Below, piece by piece: positions 7,269 to 14,038 of a DNA stretch of 25,961 nucleotides. The position numbers and the translations under genes are program-made. Within the stretch, counting starts at the first letter, position 1. Every line of letters starts with the position of its first letter. Where the stretch lies: positions 1 through 25,961 of the forward strand of contig CAAENY010000092.1 in NCBI GenBank assembly GCA_900757465.1, read 5' to 3'. Below the pieces are notes generated by a model. That model was given only the letters and a program-made list of their open reading frames with translations. It was not told where the DNA came from and ran no database searches. This DNA comes from an uncultured Collinsella sp. GTDB lineage: Bacteria; Actinomycetota; Coriobacteriia; Coriobacteriales; Coriobacteriaceae.

Positions 7269-7952
7269 ATGAAAGCACTTCCGTTTCCCTGCATCCGCCC
7301 AGCTCAGGACCGCGTGCTCGAGGCGCTGCCTGCAATAGGCAGCATCCTGAGCGGCAACGATGCTCTGCGCGGATCCATTGCCGATGGCCTGATGCTCAAG
7401 GACCCGGGTGCGGCGTATTACGTGTACGAATGCTCGGGCGAGCCGGGACGTGTGACGGGTGTCGTGGCGATCTGCCCGACGAGTGTGCTTGCGGGCGCCA
7501 AGGGCGATGCCAGCGCCGACGTGGCCGCCGCCGCGCGCGCGATCGCCGAACTCAAGGTGCAGCCGCGCCCCGTATCGCTCGCCTACGAGGCCTCGCCCGT
7601 CATGGATATCATCCTGGGCGCCGCCAAAGAGGGCGCGTCGCTCTACGCCGTCACCGACCCCGCGGGCATTACGCACCGCACGTGGGAGGTCAAGCGCGAG
7701 GACGCCGTCGGGGCCATCCGCGCTATGCTCGACCAAGCACCGGAGCCGGCACTGGCCGACGACCCCACCTACGCCGCCGCTCTGACCGGGGCGTCGCAGC
7801 TGCTGGCCGATGAGGCCCGTGCCGCCGGAACGTACACCGGCAAGGAGCCGTTCAACTTTACCGTTGCCGTGCTCTTCCCCGCCGCGCAGGTCAGCGGCGC
7901 CGCGCCGCAGGTTCCGACGGGTCTGCTCACGCACCAGGTCGCGCGGTTCTAG
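7269..7952 (+). CDS. Reduced DUF1015-family protein
   Basis: The 227-residue protein follows the DUF1015 pattern over its whole length: IRP near the start, YYVYECSGEPGRVTGVVAI at about 50-68, PVSLAYEASPVMDIILGAAKEG, LYAVTDPAGITHRTWEV, and FNFTVAVLFPAAQ near the end. DUF1015 proteins are usually about 400 residues; here the last third is missing and the N-terminal P-P-Y-D-V segment is not seen. The family hallmark I-A-D-G-H-H-R is replaced by ALADDPTYAAAL. It may be a degenerate or repurposed member. Its function is unknown. AGGA lies before the ATG. It probably shares a transcript with the M20 gene upstream and ends at the terminator at 7998-8034. Confidence 0.7.
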   Translation: MKALPFPCIRPAQDRVLEALPAIGSILSGNDALRGSIADGLMLKDPGAAYYVYECSGEPGRVTGVVAICPTSVLAGAKGDASADVAAAARAIAELKVQPRPVSLAYEASPVMDIILGAAKEGASLYAVTDPAGITHRTWEVKREDAVGAIRAMLDQAPEPALADDPTYAAALTGASQLLADEARAAGTYTGKEPFNFTVAVLFPAAQVSGAAPQVPTGLLTHQVARF

Positions 7953-7997
7953 CAAGACCAGACCGCCCAGCACAAAAATCGGCAGCTCAACAAACAG

Positions 7998-8034
7998 GGG
8001 GCGGAGATGCAGCAGGTACATGCATCTCCGCCCC
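7998..8034. terminator. Strong hairpin terminator between convergent genes
   Basis: GGGGCGGAGATGCA pairs perfectly with TGCATCTCCGCCCC over a nine-base loop, followed by TTTT on the plus strand. It ends the DUF1015 transcript and may also stop the opposing phosphatase transcript. Confidence 0.85.
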
Positions 8035-8080
8035 TTTTGCGTCGAGAAGTTAGCCGGCGACCCGTGCCGCCGCGCTCGCG

Positions 8081-8716
8081 TTATCCGCGCTGCGGACCCG
8101 CAGTAGCCACGAGCAGTTCAAGCCCCAGCTCGCGCGCGTAGTCTTCCTGCGTAAAAATCTCAACCAGTTCAAACGTACCGGCTTCGTCGTCAAACACGAA
8201 ATGCAGCACCGAACAGTTGCCCGGCACGCGATCGCGCTCGTCAGCCGCCGCACCCCTCACGTGGTCCAAAAACTCCTTGATAGCCGAGCCATGGCTTACC
8301 GCGAGCACGCACGTATGGTCCGGACGCTGCATAAGCTCGGTCAGCGTCGCCACCATGCGCTCGCGCACCTGCATCTGCCCCTCGCCGCCAAATTGACGAT
8401 AGAAATCGCGCCACGGGCGCTCGGGCATCAGCATCACGCGCTCGGCCTCAAAGTCGCCAAAGAACCACTCACGCAGGCCGTCCAGGCGCTCGTACGCCAA
8501 GCCCGGCCACAAGTTGGCGATAGTCTGCTCGGTGCGATGAAGCGTGGAGGTGTAGGCATGATCGGGCTCAATGCCGCGCGCACGTAAAAACATGCCGGCG
8601 CGCGCCGCCTGGTCGCAACCCAACTGCGTAAGCGGCGAGTCACTCCAACCCTGAATGATGCGCTTAAGGTTGAATATTGTCTGCCCATGACGAACCAGAT
8701 ACAGGTCTTTATTCAT
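8081..8716 (-). CDS. Histidine phosphatase family protein (phosphoglycerate mutase-like), copy 1
   Basis: The 211-residue protein has the phosphohistidine motif LVRHGQT (H10 is the nucleophile), a second arginine (R61), the acidic E83 in LREW, and the second catalytic histidine H142 in AVSHGSA. These define the branch-1 histidine phosphatases, which act on sugar phosphates, phosphorylated cofactors or phosphoproteins. The substrate is unknown. AAAGGA precedes the ATG. It lies 18 bases downstream of a second, closely similar gene on the same strand and is probably co-transcribed with it. It carries a longer C-terminal tail (after LVEIF) than its neighbour. Confidence 0.9.
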   Translation of the reverse strand: MNKDLYLVRHGQTIFNLKRIIQGWSDSPLTQLGCDQAARAGMFLRARGIEPDHAYTSTLHRTEQTIANLWPGLAYERLDGLREWFFGDFEAERVMLMPERPWRDFYRQFGGEGQMQVRERMVATLTELMQRPDHTCVLAVSHGSAIKEFLDHVRGAAADERDRVPGNCSVLHFVFDDEAGTFELVEIFTQEDYARELGLELLVATAGPQRG

Positions 8717-8734
8717 AGGGGATCCTTTCGTTTG

Positions 8735-9277
8735 CTACCAACCCAAGAGCGAAAACGCCCCGTCGAAATAGCCAAAATGAAGCACGGCACAGTTGTCGGG
8801 CAGTTCTCCCCCGCCAGTCACGTACTCAAGAAACTCCTGGCAGGCTGAGCCGTGGGAGACAGCCAGCACGCAGTCGTGCCGGGGCCGGGCCATGATGCGG
8901 GACAGCGCCGCGACCATGCGCGACTGAAGCTGCACTTCCGACTCGCCGCCAAAGGCCACCGGATAATCGCCCCAGGGCTGCGGCGGCATCTCGCGATTTG
9001 ATGTGCCCTCCAGCGAGCCAAAATGCCACTCACGCAAGTCATCGACCAGCTCAATGGAACGGCCCTCGCCAACGATAAGCTCGGTCGTATGCCGCGCCCG
9101 GCCCAACGGCGAGGAATACACATGATCAAAGGCCACGCCACGCGCCGCAAACGCCGTACGCGCCGTCAGCGCCTGCTCGCGCCCGCGCGCCGTAAGCGGC
9201 GAATCGTGCCAGCCCTGCAAAATGCTCTGCACATTGAGCTCAGTCTGCCCATGCCGCACCAAATACAGATCTGCCAC
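8735..9277 (-). CDS. Histidine phosphatase family protein, copy 2
   Basis: The 180-residue relative of the downstream gene has LVRHGQT with H9 as nucleophile, QGWHDSPLT, LREWHFG (E83) and AVSHGSA (H142). Local blocks are nearly identical to copy 1, pointing to tandem duplication. The start chosen is the GTG at 9277: GGGGAGG lies four to five bases upstream and it places LYLVRHG at the usual distance from the N-terminus. The frame continues upstream to 9424, but that stretch is Arg/Ala-rich, overlaps the end of the nitroreductase gene and crosses a repeat, so it is not counted. The substrate is unknown. Confidence 0.86.
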   Translation of the reverse strand: MADLYLVRHGQTELNVQSILQGWHDSPLTARGREQALTARTAFAARGVAFDHVYSSPLGRARHTTELIVGEGRSIELVDDLREWHFGSLEGTSNREMPPQPWGDYPVAFGGESEVQLQSRMVAALSRIMARPRHDCVLAVSHGSACQEFLEYVTGGGELPDNCAVLHFGYFDGAFSLLGW

Positions 9278-9292
9278 ACACCCTCCCCTCGT

Positions 9293-9327
9293 ACCACCAC
9301 AAAGGGGACAGGAGCCTTTGTGGTGAT
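9293..9327. repeat. Dispersed 35-bp palindromic repeat, copy 1
   Basis: CACCACAAAGG (9295-9305) and CCTTTGTGGTG (9315-9325) form an 11-bp stem over a nine-base loop. The reverse complement of this stretch matches 21860-21894 at 31 of 35 positions. It lies between the nitroreductase and histidine phosphatase genes, so it may act as a weak terminator or be a mobile short repeat. Confidence 0.7.
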
Positions 9328-9360
9328 TTTGCCGCCGGATTGCACCGCAACGACGCACAA

Positions 9361-10032
9361 CTACAGCAGCACGTCGGCAAGCGGACGCTTGGGTACGTGG
9401 TGCACCCGCGCCTCGTCGCGCCAATAATTGATGGAGCCGTCGGGGTTGGAATCGATCGCATCGATCACCTGTGTCTCGGTCGGAACGCCAAACGCCATGA
9501 TCAGCTTGAGCTCATACTTGTCGTTATCGAGCCCCATGGCATCGATCGCGTGGGGCGTAAAGGCCTTGAACATGCAGGCTGCCACCTCGGGCGTGGCGCT
9601 GCGGGCGGCGAGCATCATCGTCTGCGCGGCAATACCCGTGTCGACCTCGGTAATGGGGGCGGCAGGCTTGCCCGGAACGGCGCGCTCGGCCAGAATCGCG
9701 ATGTAGCCGGTCGGGCGCTCGCCCTCGGCAGGACCCGGCCAATCCTTAAGCGCGCCGGCCCATGCAAGCTCGTCAAATACACGCGCGCAGTCCTCTGCAC
9801 CGCTTACCACATGAAAACGCAGACGCTGAGCATTGGCGCCGCAGGGAACCAGGTGCGCCAGTTCCGCCAGCTCGAGCAAAAACTCGCGCGGCACGCGCAT
9901 GGACTCGTCAAAGCGACGGCACGTACGGGCGCGGCGAACCAACGCATCGAACGCGTCCAAGCCGAGCTTTTCGCAACCCTGCTTTGCCATCGACTCGGCG
10001 CTTACCGGCGCCGCGGGAACTGCTTCGTTCAT
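9361..10032 (-). CDS. Nitroreductase-family flavoprotein
   Basis: The 223-residue protein fits the FMN-dependent nitroreductase superfamily. RRARTCRRFDE (33-43) is the N-terminal arginine cluster that contacts FMN phosphate. LVPCGANAQRLRF (61-73) corresponds to the usual P-S-x-x-N-x-Q-P-w segment, and GIAAQTMMLAA is the central helix. Such enzymes reduce nitro compounds, quinones or other acceptors with NAD(P)H; the substrate is unknown. The ATG at 10032 follows GGGGG at normal spacing. The open frame extends upstream to 10200 through a region with a regulatory box and is not credible. A 19-bp DtxR/IdeR-like box lies 28 bases upstream, suggesting iron or manganese control. Confidence 0.83.
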   Translation of the reverse strand: MNEAVPAAPVSAESMAKQGCEKLGLDAFDALVRRARTCRRFDESMRVPREFLLELAELAHLVPCGANAQRLRFHVVSGAEDCARVFDELAWAGALKDWPGPAEGERPTGYIAILAERAVPGKPAAPITEVDTGIAAQTMMLAARSATPEVAACMFKAFTPHAIDAMGLDNDKYELKLIMAFGVPTETQVIDAIDSNPDGSINYWRDEARVHHVPKRPLADVLL

Positions 10033-10060
10033 AGGAACCCCCAATACAAGCCAATTGTCC

Positions 10061-10079
10061 TTAGGAAAATCTAACCTAA
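10061..10079 (-). promoter_or_regulatory. DtxR/IdeR-type iron box upstream of the nitroreductase
   Basis: The sequence TTAGG-N9-CCTAA has the 19-bp geometry of DtxR/IdeR operators and matches the classical consensus at about 15 of 19 positions, including CTAACCTAA. It lies 28 bases before the nitroreductase start, overlapping its likely promoter. A DtxR-family regulator is encoded at 18566-18955. The other divergent gene (10268) starts 190 bases away. Confidence 0.55.
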
Positions 10080-10267
10080 AACGTAGGCAATAACGAACAG
10101 GGCTGCAATGTTCTACACCTGTTGAATAGAAAATCGCGACGTGGGGAACAACGGAAACAATTCGGGGCCTTTGGGTTACGTTTCGCCCTCCCCGACCCAT
10201 ACGCCAGCGCCTTTAGGCGATACTGGTTGTAACGATCAAGGCTTACGCCGCACGGAAAGGAGACATT

Positions 10268-10870
10268 ATGGGCATCTTTAAGAACGATGACCAAAAATCG
10301 AGCCAGTTTGGATTTGACGAGAAAAGCATGGCGGGCAAAGCCGTCAAGGCCGTACGCTGGATCTACGCCATCACGGGCGTCTTAGCGCTCATTGCTGGTA
10401 TCGCACTGCTTTTTGCACCCGCCAAGTCCCTTGTCTTTTTAACGACTGTCCTGGGTTTTTACTTTGTAATCACTGCTGCCATCAGGCTGTTCACTGCCAT
10501 TTTTGAGCCGCTGCTGCCCACCGGCTGGCGCGTGACGAGCATCATCTCCAACCTACTCATTATCTTGGGCGGCGTCATAATCCTGCGCAACCAGGCCTTC
10601 TCGACCGCGACGCTCACCACGATGGTGGTTATCGTGGCCGGCTTTGGCTGGATTGTCGAAGGTGTCATGTCCATTCTGGAGTCCGAGCTTTCGTCCAACC
10701 GTGCCCTCGCCATCCTGAGCGGCGTGCTCTCCATCATCGCGGGCATGTTCGTGTTTATCTATCCGCTGTGGTCGGCCAAGATGCTCGTCATCTTTAGCGG
10801 CGCCGCGCTGCTGGTGTTTGGCGTAACGCTCATTGTCCGTGCTATTCAATTTGGCAAACTGGTGCACTAG
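10268..10870 (+). CDS. HdeD-family (DUF308) membrane protein
   Basis: The 200-residue protein has six hydrophobic segments in three pairs, starting at about residues 30, 53, 90, 115, 142 and 170. This is the HdeD/DUF308 pattern, with LIAGIALLFAPAKSL and SIIAGMFVFIYPLWSA as repeated motifs (a G-x-x-l-x-x-x-P unit). HdeD in enterobacteria is linked to acid resistance; the molecular role is unknown. The N-terminal 25 residues are polar and cytoplasmic. GGAAAGGAG precedes the ATG. The stop abuts the ATG of the next gene directly (TAG-ATG), so the two are translationally coupled. The 235-base divergent region upstream contains a DtxR-type box nearer the opposite gene and a small CGCC-TTTA-GGCG hairpin. 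Confidence 0.85.
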   Translation: MGIFKNDDQKSSQFGFDEKSMAGKAVKAVRWIYAITGVLALIAGIALLFAPAKSLVFLTTVLGFYFVITAAIRLFTAIFEPLLPTGWRVTSIISNLLIILGGVIILRNQAFSTATLTTMVVIVAGFGWIVEGVMSILESELSSNRALAILSGVLSIIAGMFVFIYPLWSAKMLVIFSGAALLVFGVTLIVRAIQFGKLVH

Positions 10871-11353
10871 ATGCCACGAACGCTCTTTATTGATGCAGAC
10901 GCCTGCCCGGTCACGCGCGAGTCGATTGACTGCGCGCGGCGGGCGGGCGTCGCCGTTGTTATCGCCGGCAACAGCACGCAAAACCTGGAACGGCACATTC
11001 GCCGCGACGACCCGCGCGATGCCGAGCACGCGCGACGCGGTTTTTGGGTCACGACGCTCGATGTGAGCGTGGGCGCCGACAGCGCCGACTTTGCCATTGT
11101 CGAACGCCTGCAGGCGGGCGACGTGGTCGTGACGCAGGACATTGGCTTGGCGAGCATGGTGCTCGGGCGCGATGCCGCCGCCATCGGTGTGCGCGGGCGC
11201 GTGTACGACAAGGCGACTATCGACATGCAGCTGTTTATTCGCCACGAGGAAAAGAAGGTGCGCCGCGCCGGCGGACGCACTCGCGGTCCGGCAGCCTTCA
11301 CCAGCGAAGACCGCGCCCGCTTTAAACGCAACCTCACCGAGCTGCTGCACTAA
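10871..11353 (+). CDS. UPF0178 (YaiI/YqxD, DUF188) family protein
   Basis: The 160-residue protein is full length for the family. It begins LFIDADACPV and carries VVTQDIGLASMVLGRDA with conserved aspartates, and ends with RTRGPAAFTSEDRARFKRNL, which matches the conserved family tail. The aspartate arrangement recalls a PIN/NYN-like nuclease fold, but no activity is established. It starts on the base after the HdeD-like stop and has no separate ribosome binding site, so its expression depends on the upstream gene. A terminator follows at once. Confidence 0.92.
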   Translation: MPRTLFIDADACPVTRESIDCARRAGVAVVIAGNSTQNLERHIRRDDPRDAEHARRGFWVTTLDVSVGADSADFAIVERLQAGDVVVTQDIGLASMVLGRDAAAIGVRGRVYDKATIDMQLFIRHEEKKVRRAGGRTRGPAAFTSEDRARFKRNLTELLH

Positions 11354-11356
11354 CCA

Positions 11357-11394
11357 AGGTAGATTTTTAGGACATGCCTAAAATCTACCTTTTT
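11357..11394 (+). terminator. Palindromic terminator after the UPF0178 gene
   Basis: AGGTAGATTTTTAGG and CCTAAAATCTACCT pair with one bulged T over a five-base loop, followed by TTTT. The arms resemble those of a second element at 11428-11458 (shared GTAGAT...ATCTAC), so it may derive from a dispersed palindromic repeat. Confidence 0.8.
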
Positions 11395-11427
11395 GTTTTG
11401 GCAGCGGGAAATGCCCTGGTCACAGGG

Positions 11428-11458
11428 GTAGATCGTAAGACGTGTCCCAATAATCTAC
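11428..11458. repeat. Second GTAGAT...ATCTAC palindromic element
   Basis: GTAGAT (11428-11433) and ATCTAC (11453-11458) are inverted arms around a core that is a degraded form of the palindrome at 11357-11394. It ends next to the stop codon of the permease gene on the minus strand and may act as its terminator. A CCCTG-GTCA-CAGGG hairpin (11414-11427) lies just beyond it. Confidence 0.5.
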
Positions 11459-12535
11459 TTAAAGGCCAACGGCAGAGAGGATGAGGCCCCAGCCAGCGCC
11501 GATGACGTACATCATGATCAGGAACACGGCATTTTCGCGGGCGCTGCGGTTGGTGCGGAACAGCACCAGATAACCCACGCCGGCGGAAATGAGCGTGCCG
11601 GCGAGCATCGGCGCCAGTTGCAACGCGCCTTCCAGATACAGCTGCGTAATGACCACGCTCGCCGAGCAGTTGGGGATCAGGCCGACAAGCGCCGAGCCCA
11701 GAACCGCAAGCGTCTCATTGCCGCGCAGGAAATGCTCGATTGCGGACTCGCCGAACGTCTCGAGCACGGCGACCAGAATCAACGTCACCAGAAAAATGAA
11801 TACCGAGACCTGCACGGTGTGCGAGATCGCGCTGCGGATAATCGACACGACGGGCGCACCTTCGTGTGAGTGGGAGTGACCGTGGCCATCATGGTGTTCA
11901 TGCTCGTCCGCGTGGCTGTGGTCGTGCCCGTGCTCGTCCTCATCCTCGTCACAACCGCAACGATCGCGTTCGCACAGCTCGTGGATGTGATCAGCACTTA
12001 CGCCCGCCTCGGCCACTTCATCAATGATGTCGCCCCCGGTATGGTCGTCGTGCGCGCAGTTCACATGAGCCGGATTGGCAGCGGTCCCCAGCACGGTACG
12101 GCGAATCGCCGCATGCGCGCGGGCATTACGACGAAGGCCGCGGATAGCCGCATCCACGATAAAGCCCGTGACCAGCGCGATCAGCGCCTTCGAGGCGAGC
12201 AACATCGCCATGGTCTGCACGGGAACTTGCTCGGCGAGCAACAGCGGCAACATCTCGTCGGAGGTCGAAAGGAACACCGCAACCAGCGTGCCCAGCGTCA
12301 CGACGCGACCGGCGTACAGCGTGGCCGCCATTGCCGAAAAGCCGCACTGCGGCACCATGCCCAGCAACGAGCCAACCACGGGACCCGCGGCGCCGGCGCG
12401 CTTGATGGCGCCGTTAACGCGGTCGCCCGCAACATGCTCGAGCGTCTCGAGCGCAAGATACGTCACCAACAAAAACGGCACCAGCGAGAGCGTGTCTTTG
12501 CCGGCATCGAGCAGAATATCTATCAGTAAATCCAT
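11459..12535 (-). CDS. Putative heavy-metal permease (ArsP_2-like) with His-rich loop
   Basis: The 358-residue membrane protein has two halves of about four to five hydrophobic segments. They carry related motifs: GMVPQCGFSAMAATLYAG (59-76) followed by LSTSDE (89-94), and GLIPNCSASVVITQLYLEG (285-303). This fits the putative 10-TM heavy-metal exporter family, annotated variously as arsenic efflux or manganese transport; the substrate is not proven. The loop at about 157-226 is rich in His, Asp, Glu and Cys, with runs such as EHGHDHSHADEHEHHDGHGH, a likely metal-sensing or metal-buffering segment. The ATG follows GAAAGG at long spacing. Inverted CTAGG/CAACTA sites lie upstream. Confidence 0.7.
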   Translation of the reverse strand: MDLLIDILLDAGKDTLSLVPFLLVTYLALETLEHVAGDRVNGAIKRAGAAGPVVGSLLGMVPQCGFSAMAATLYAGRVVTLGTLVAVFLSTSDEMLPLLLAEQVPVQTMAMLLASKALIALVTGFIVDAAIRGLRRNARAHAAIRRTVLGTAANPAHVNCAHDDHTGGDIIDEVAEAGVSADHIHELCERDRCGCDEDEDEHGHDHSHADEHEHHDGHGHSHSHEGAPVVSIIRSAISHTVQVSVFIFLVTLILVAVLETFGESAIEHFLRGNETLAVLGSALVGLIPNCSASVVITQLYLEGALQLAPMLAGTLISAGVGYLVLFRTNRSARENAVFLIMMYVIGAGWGLILSAVGL

Positions 12536-12575
12536 GACGGATGGAACCTTTCGTGTCTTTCGGCAGCATTGTAAA

Positions 12576-12646
12576 AGTCCTAGCGGTCAACTAGGGTATT
12601 GTAGTTGTCCTAGGCGCGATGCCAATAGTTGCCCATGGTAAACTAT
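12576..12646. promoter_or_regulatory. Inverted-repeat cluster in the divergent permease/exonuclease promoter region
   Basis: Three nested sites are visible. CAACTA (12588-12593) and TAGTTG (12602-12607) are perfect inverted half-sites eight bases apart. CCTAG and CTAGG half-sites surround them (about 12579-12613). ATAGTT (12625-12630) and AACTAT (12641-12646) form a further pair. They lie between the divergent permease (start 12535) and exonuclease (start 12708) genes. The first cluster is nearer the permease and could be its metal-responsive operator; the binding protein is not identified. Confidence 0.4.
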
Positions 12647-12707
12647 CATCTCGCCACATCTTAATGACCCTGAGTCGCACGACGCGGCCCATCCAAGGAG
12701 CAGTTAT

Positions 12708-13676
12708 ATGAACGTTTCACAAGCACTCGAATACGAGCGCCAGCCGTTTATTCCCATGTTTATCTATGGCGATCACGGCGCCATGGAGTCCGAGCGCCAG
12801 AAGGGCGAGGAGGCCCTTAAGGTGCTCGAGACCGAGTATTTTACCGCCGAGGATGACCCCGGCTTCGACTTTGCCACCGTGCGCGACCTGGCCGACCGCA
12901 ACCGCGACCTGTGCGACCAGATTGGCGAGGCGCGCCTGCGCAACGTGACGCCCGCGACGCTTTCGCGCGGTCTGTCCGACGCCGACACCTGCGCCGCCAT
13001 CGGCAAGATGCAAAAGCGCACCGCCGCGTCCGTCATGCGCGAGATCCGCGGCGACCGCGACGCGCTCGGCGTCGCCTACGCGCGCAAGCCCATCCAAGGC
13101 ACCGTGCTCGGTATCGATATCGAGACCACCGGCCGTGCACCCGAGCGCGGCTATATCATCAACGTTGGCTGGGAGATCATGGACCTCACCAGCGATGCCG
13201 TCCCGCACGACGCCGAGGCACACTACTGCGGCCTGCCCGACATCTACCGCGGCGAGGATGTGCCGCTATCGAACATCCATCACATTACCTGGGACGACAT
13301 CGACGGCAAAAAGCCGTTCCGCGAGAACAAGGAACTGCAGAAGCAGCTGCTCAAGCTTATGAAGAAGTACCCGTACATGGCGCACAACGCTGCCTTTGAG
13401 GACAGCTGGTTCAAGATCCACCTGGACGGTTACGCCGAGGCACGCCGCGCGGGTAAGATTATCGTCATCGACTCGCGCCAGATCTGCCGCAGCCTGGACG
13501 CCGATGTGCGCTCGCTCCCCCGCGAGTCCGCGCCCGCCGCGCTCGAAAACTGGGCCCGCCGACGCGGCACCCTCGCTGCTGACGCCAACGAGCAGCATCT
13601 GGGTCTGGACGACACCGACCTCATGCTTCGCACCGTCCAAGCCGAGTTCAACCTCAAGAACCTGTTTGCCAAGTAG
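12708..13676 (+). CDS. DEDDh 3'-5' exonuclease domain protein (DnaQ-like)
   Basis: The 322-residue protein carries an exonuclease domain from about residue 130. Motif I is GIDIETTG (D137, E139), motif II is MAHNAAFEDSWF (around 224-235, D232), and motif III is EQHLGLDDTDLM (H297, D302). The DEDDh set is complete, so it should be an active 3'-5' exonuclease on DNA or RNA. The N-terminal 130 residues are acidic-basic and helical with no family I recognise. No polymerase or helicase domain is attached. AAGGAG precedes the ATG. A hairpin at 13711-13746 follows. The substrate and pathway (repair or RNA processing) are unknown. Confidence 0.85.
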   Translation: MNVSQALEYERQPFIPMFIYGDHGAMESERQKGEEALKVLETEYFTAEDDPGFDFATVRDLADRNRDLCDQIGEARLRNVTPATLSRGLSDADTCAAIGKMQKRTAASVMREIRGDRDALGVAYARKPIQGTVLGIDIETTGRAPERGYIINVGWEIMDLTSDAVPHDAEAHYCGLPDIYRGEDVPLSNIHHITWDDIDGKKPFRENKELQKQLLKLMKKYPYMAHNAAFEDSWFKIHLDGYAEARRAGKIIVIDSRQICRSLDADVRSLPRESAPAALENWARRRGTLAADANEQHLGLDDTDLMLRTVQAEFNLKNLFAK

Positions 13677-13710
13677 AAACGCCTGCGACAAACCCCGGCG
13701 TAGATCACGA

Positions 13711-13746
13711 GCGGCCTCGCAGCGGAAAACCCCGCAGCGGGGCCGC
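13711..13746 (+). terminator. Hairpin after the exonuclease gene
   Basis: GCGGCCTCGCAGCGG and CCGCAGCGGGGCCGC pair over 15 bp with one mismatch and one wobble around a six-base loop. There is no T-run after it, so it is a probable but not certain terminator, 34 bases past the stop. Confidence 0.5.
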
Positions 13747-14015
13747 CCTACGTTCCACAGATAGATCTGCCATCACAAATTCTGAACCCTCATTTTGAAC
13801 GATTTCGACCAATTCCCGACACGTAATTCGTTATCGGATGGTAATGCATCGATATCAAATGTGCAGCAATTGAGTATTTATATGCTATAGCTAAGCTGCG
13901 AAAACTTTTATTTAGGGCATACCAACTCATAATTGCGTCAAGCTTTTGGACAGCATTTGGTTAGACCTCTAAAACGGCTTTTCCACTCAGCACCGTCAAC
14001 ACGGCATTAGCTGAC
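13747..14015. other. AT-rich intergenic region before nuclease-like copy B
   Basis: The region turns AT-rich at about 13770, in sharp contrast with the GC-rich exonuclease gene. I see no coding sequence, tRNA or strong repeat. Short hairpin-capable segments such as CCGA...TCGG near 13817-13838 are too weak to call. The composition suggests the following gene arrived together with its upstream DNA. Confidence 0.4.
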
Positions 14016-14038
14016 ACGATATATATCATGAGTATCGT
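14016..14038 (+). promoter_or_regulatory. Inverted repeat straddling the start codon of copy B
   Basis: ACGATA (14016-14021) and TATCGT (14033-14038) are perfect inverted arms with the ATG of the next gene in the 11-base loop. The left part overlaps a GATATATATC palindrome. There is no ribosome binding site before this ATG. The element could be an operator at a leaderless start or an RNA hairpin around the start codon. Confidence 0.4.

Noticed and set aside
9278..9424. Longer N-terminus for histidine phosphatase copy 2
   Set aside because: It would cross a palindromic repeat and overlap the nitroreductase end; the GTG at 9277 has a ribosome binding site and fits the family.
10033..10200. Longer N-terminus for the nitroreductase
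   Set aside because: It would translate through the DtxR-type box and carries no conserved sequence.
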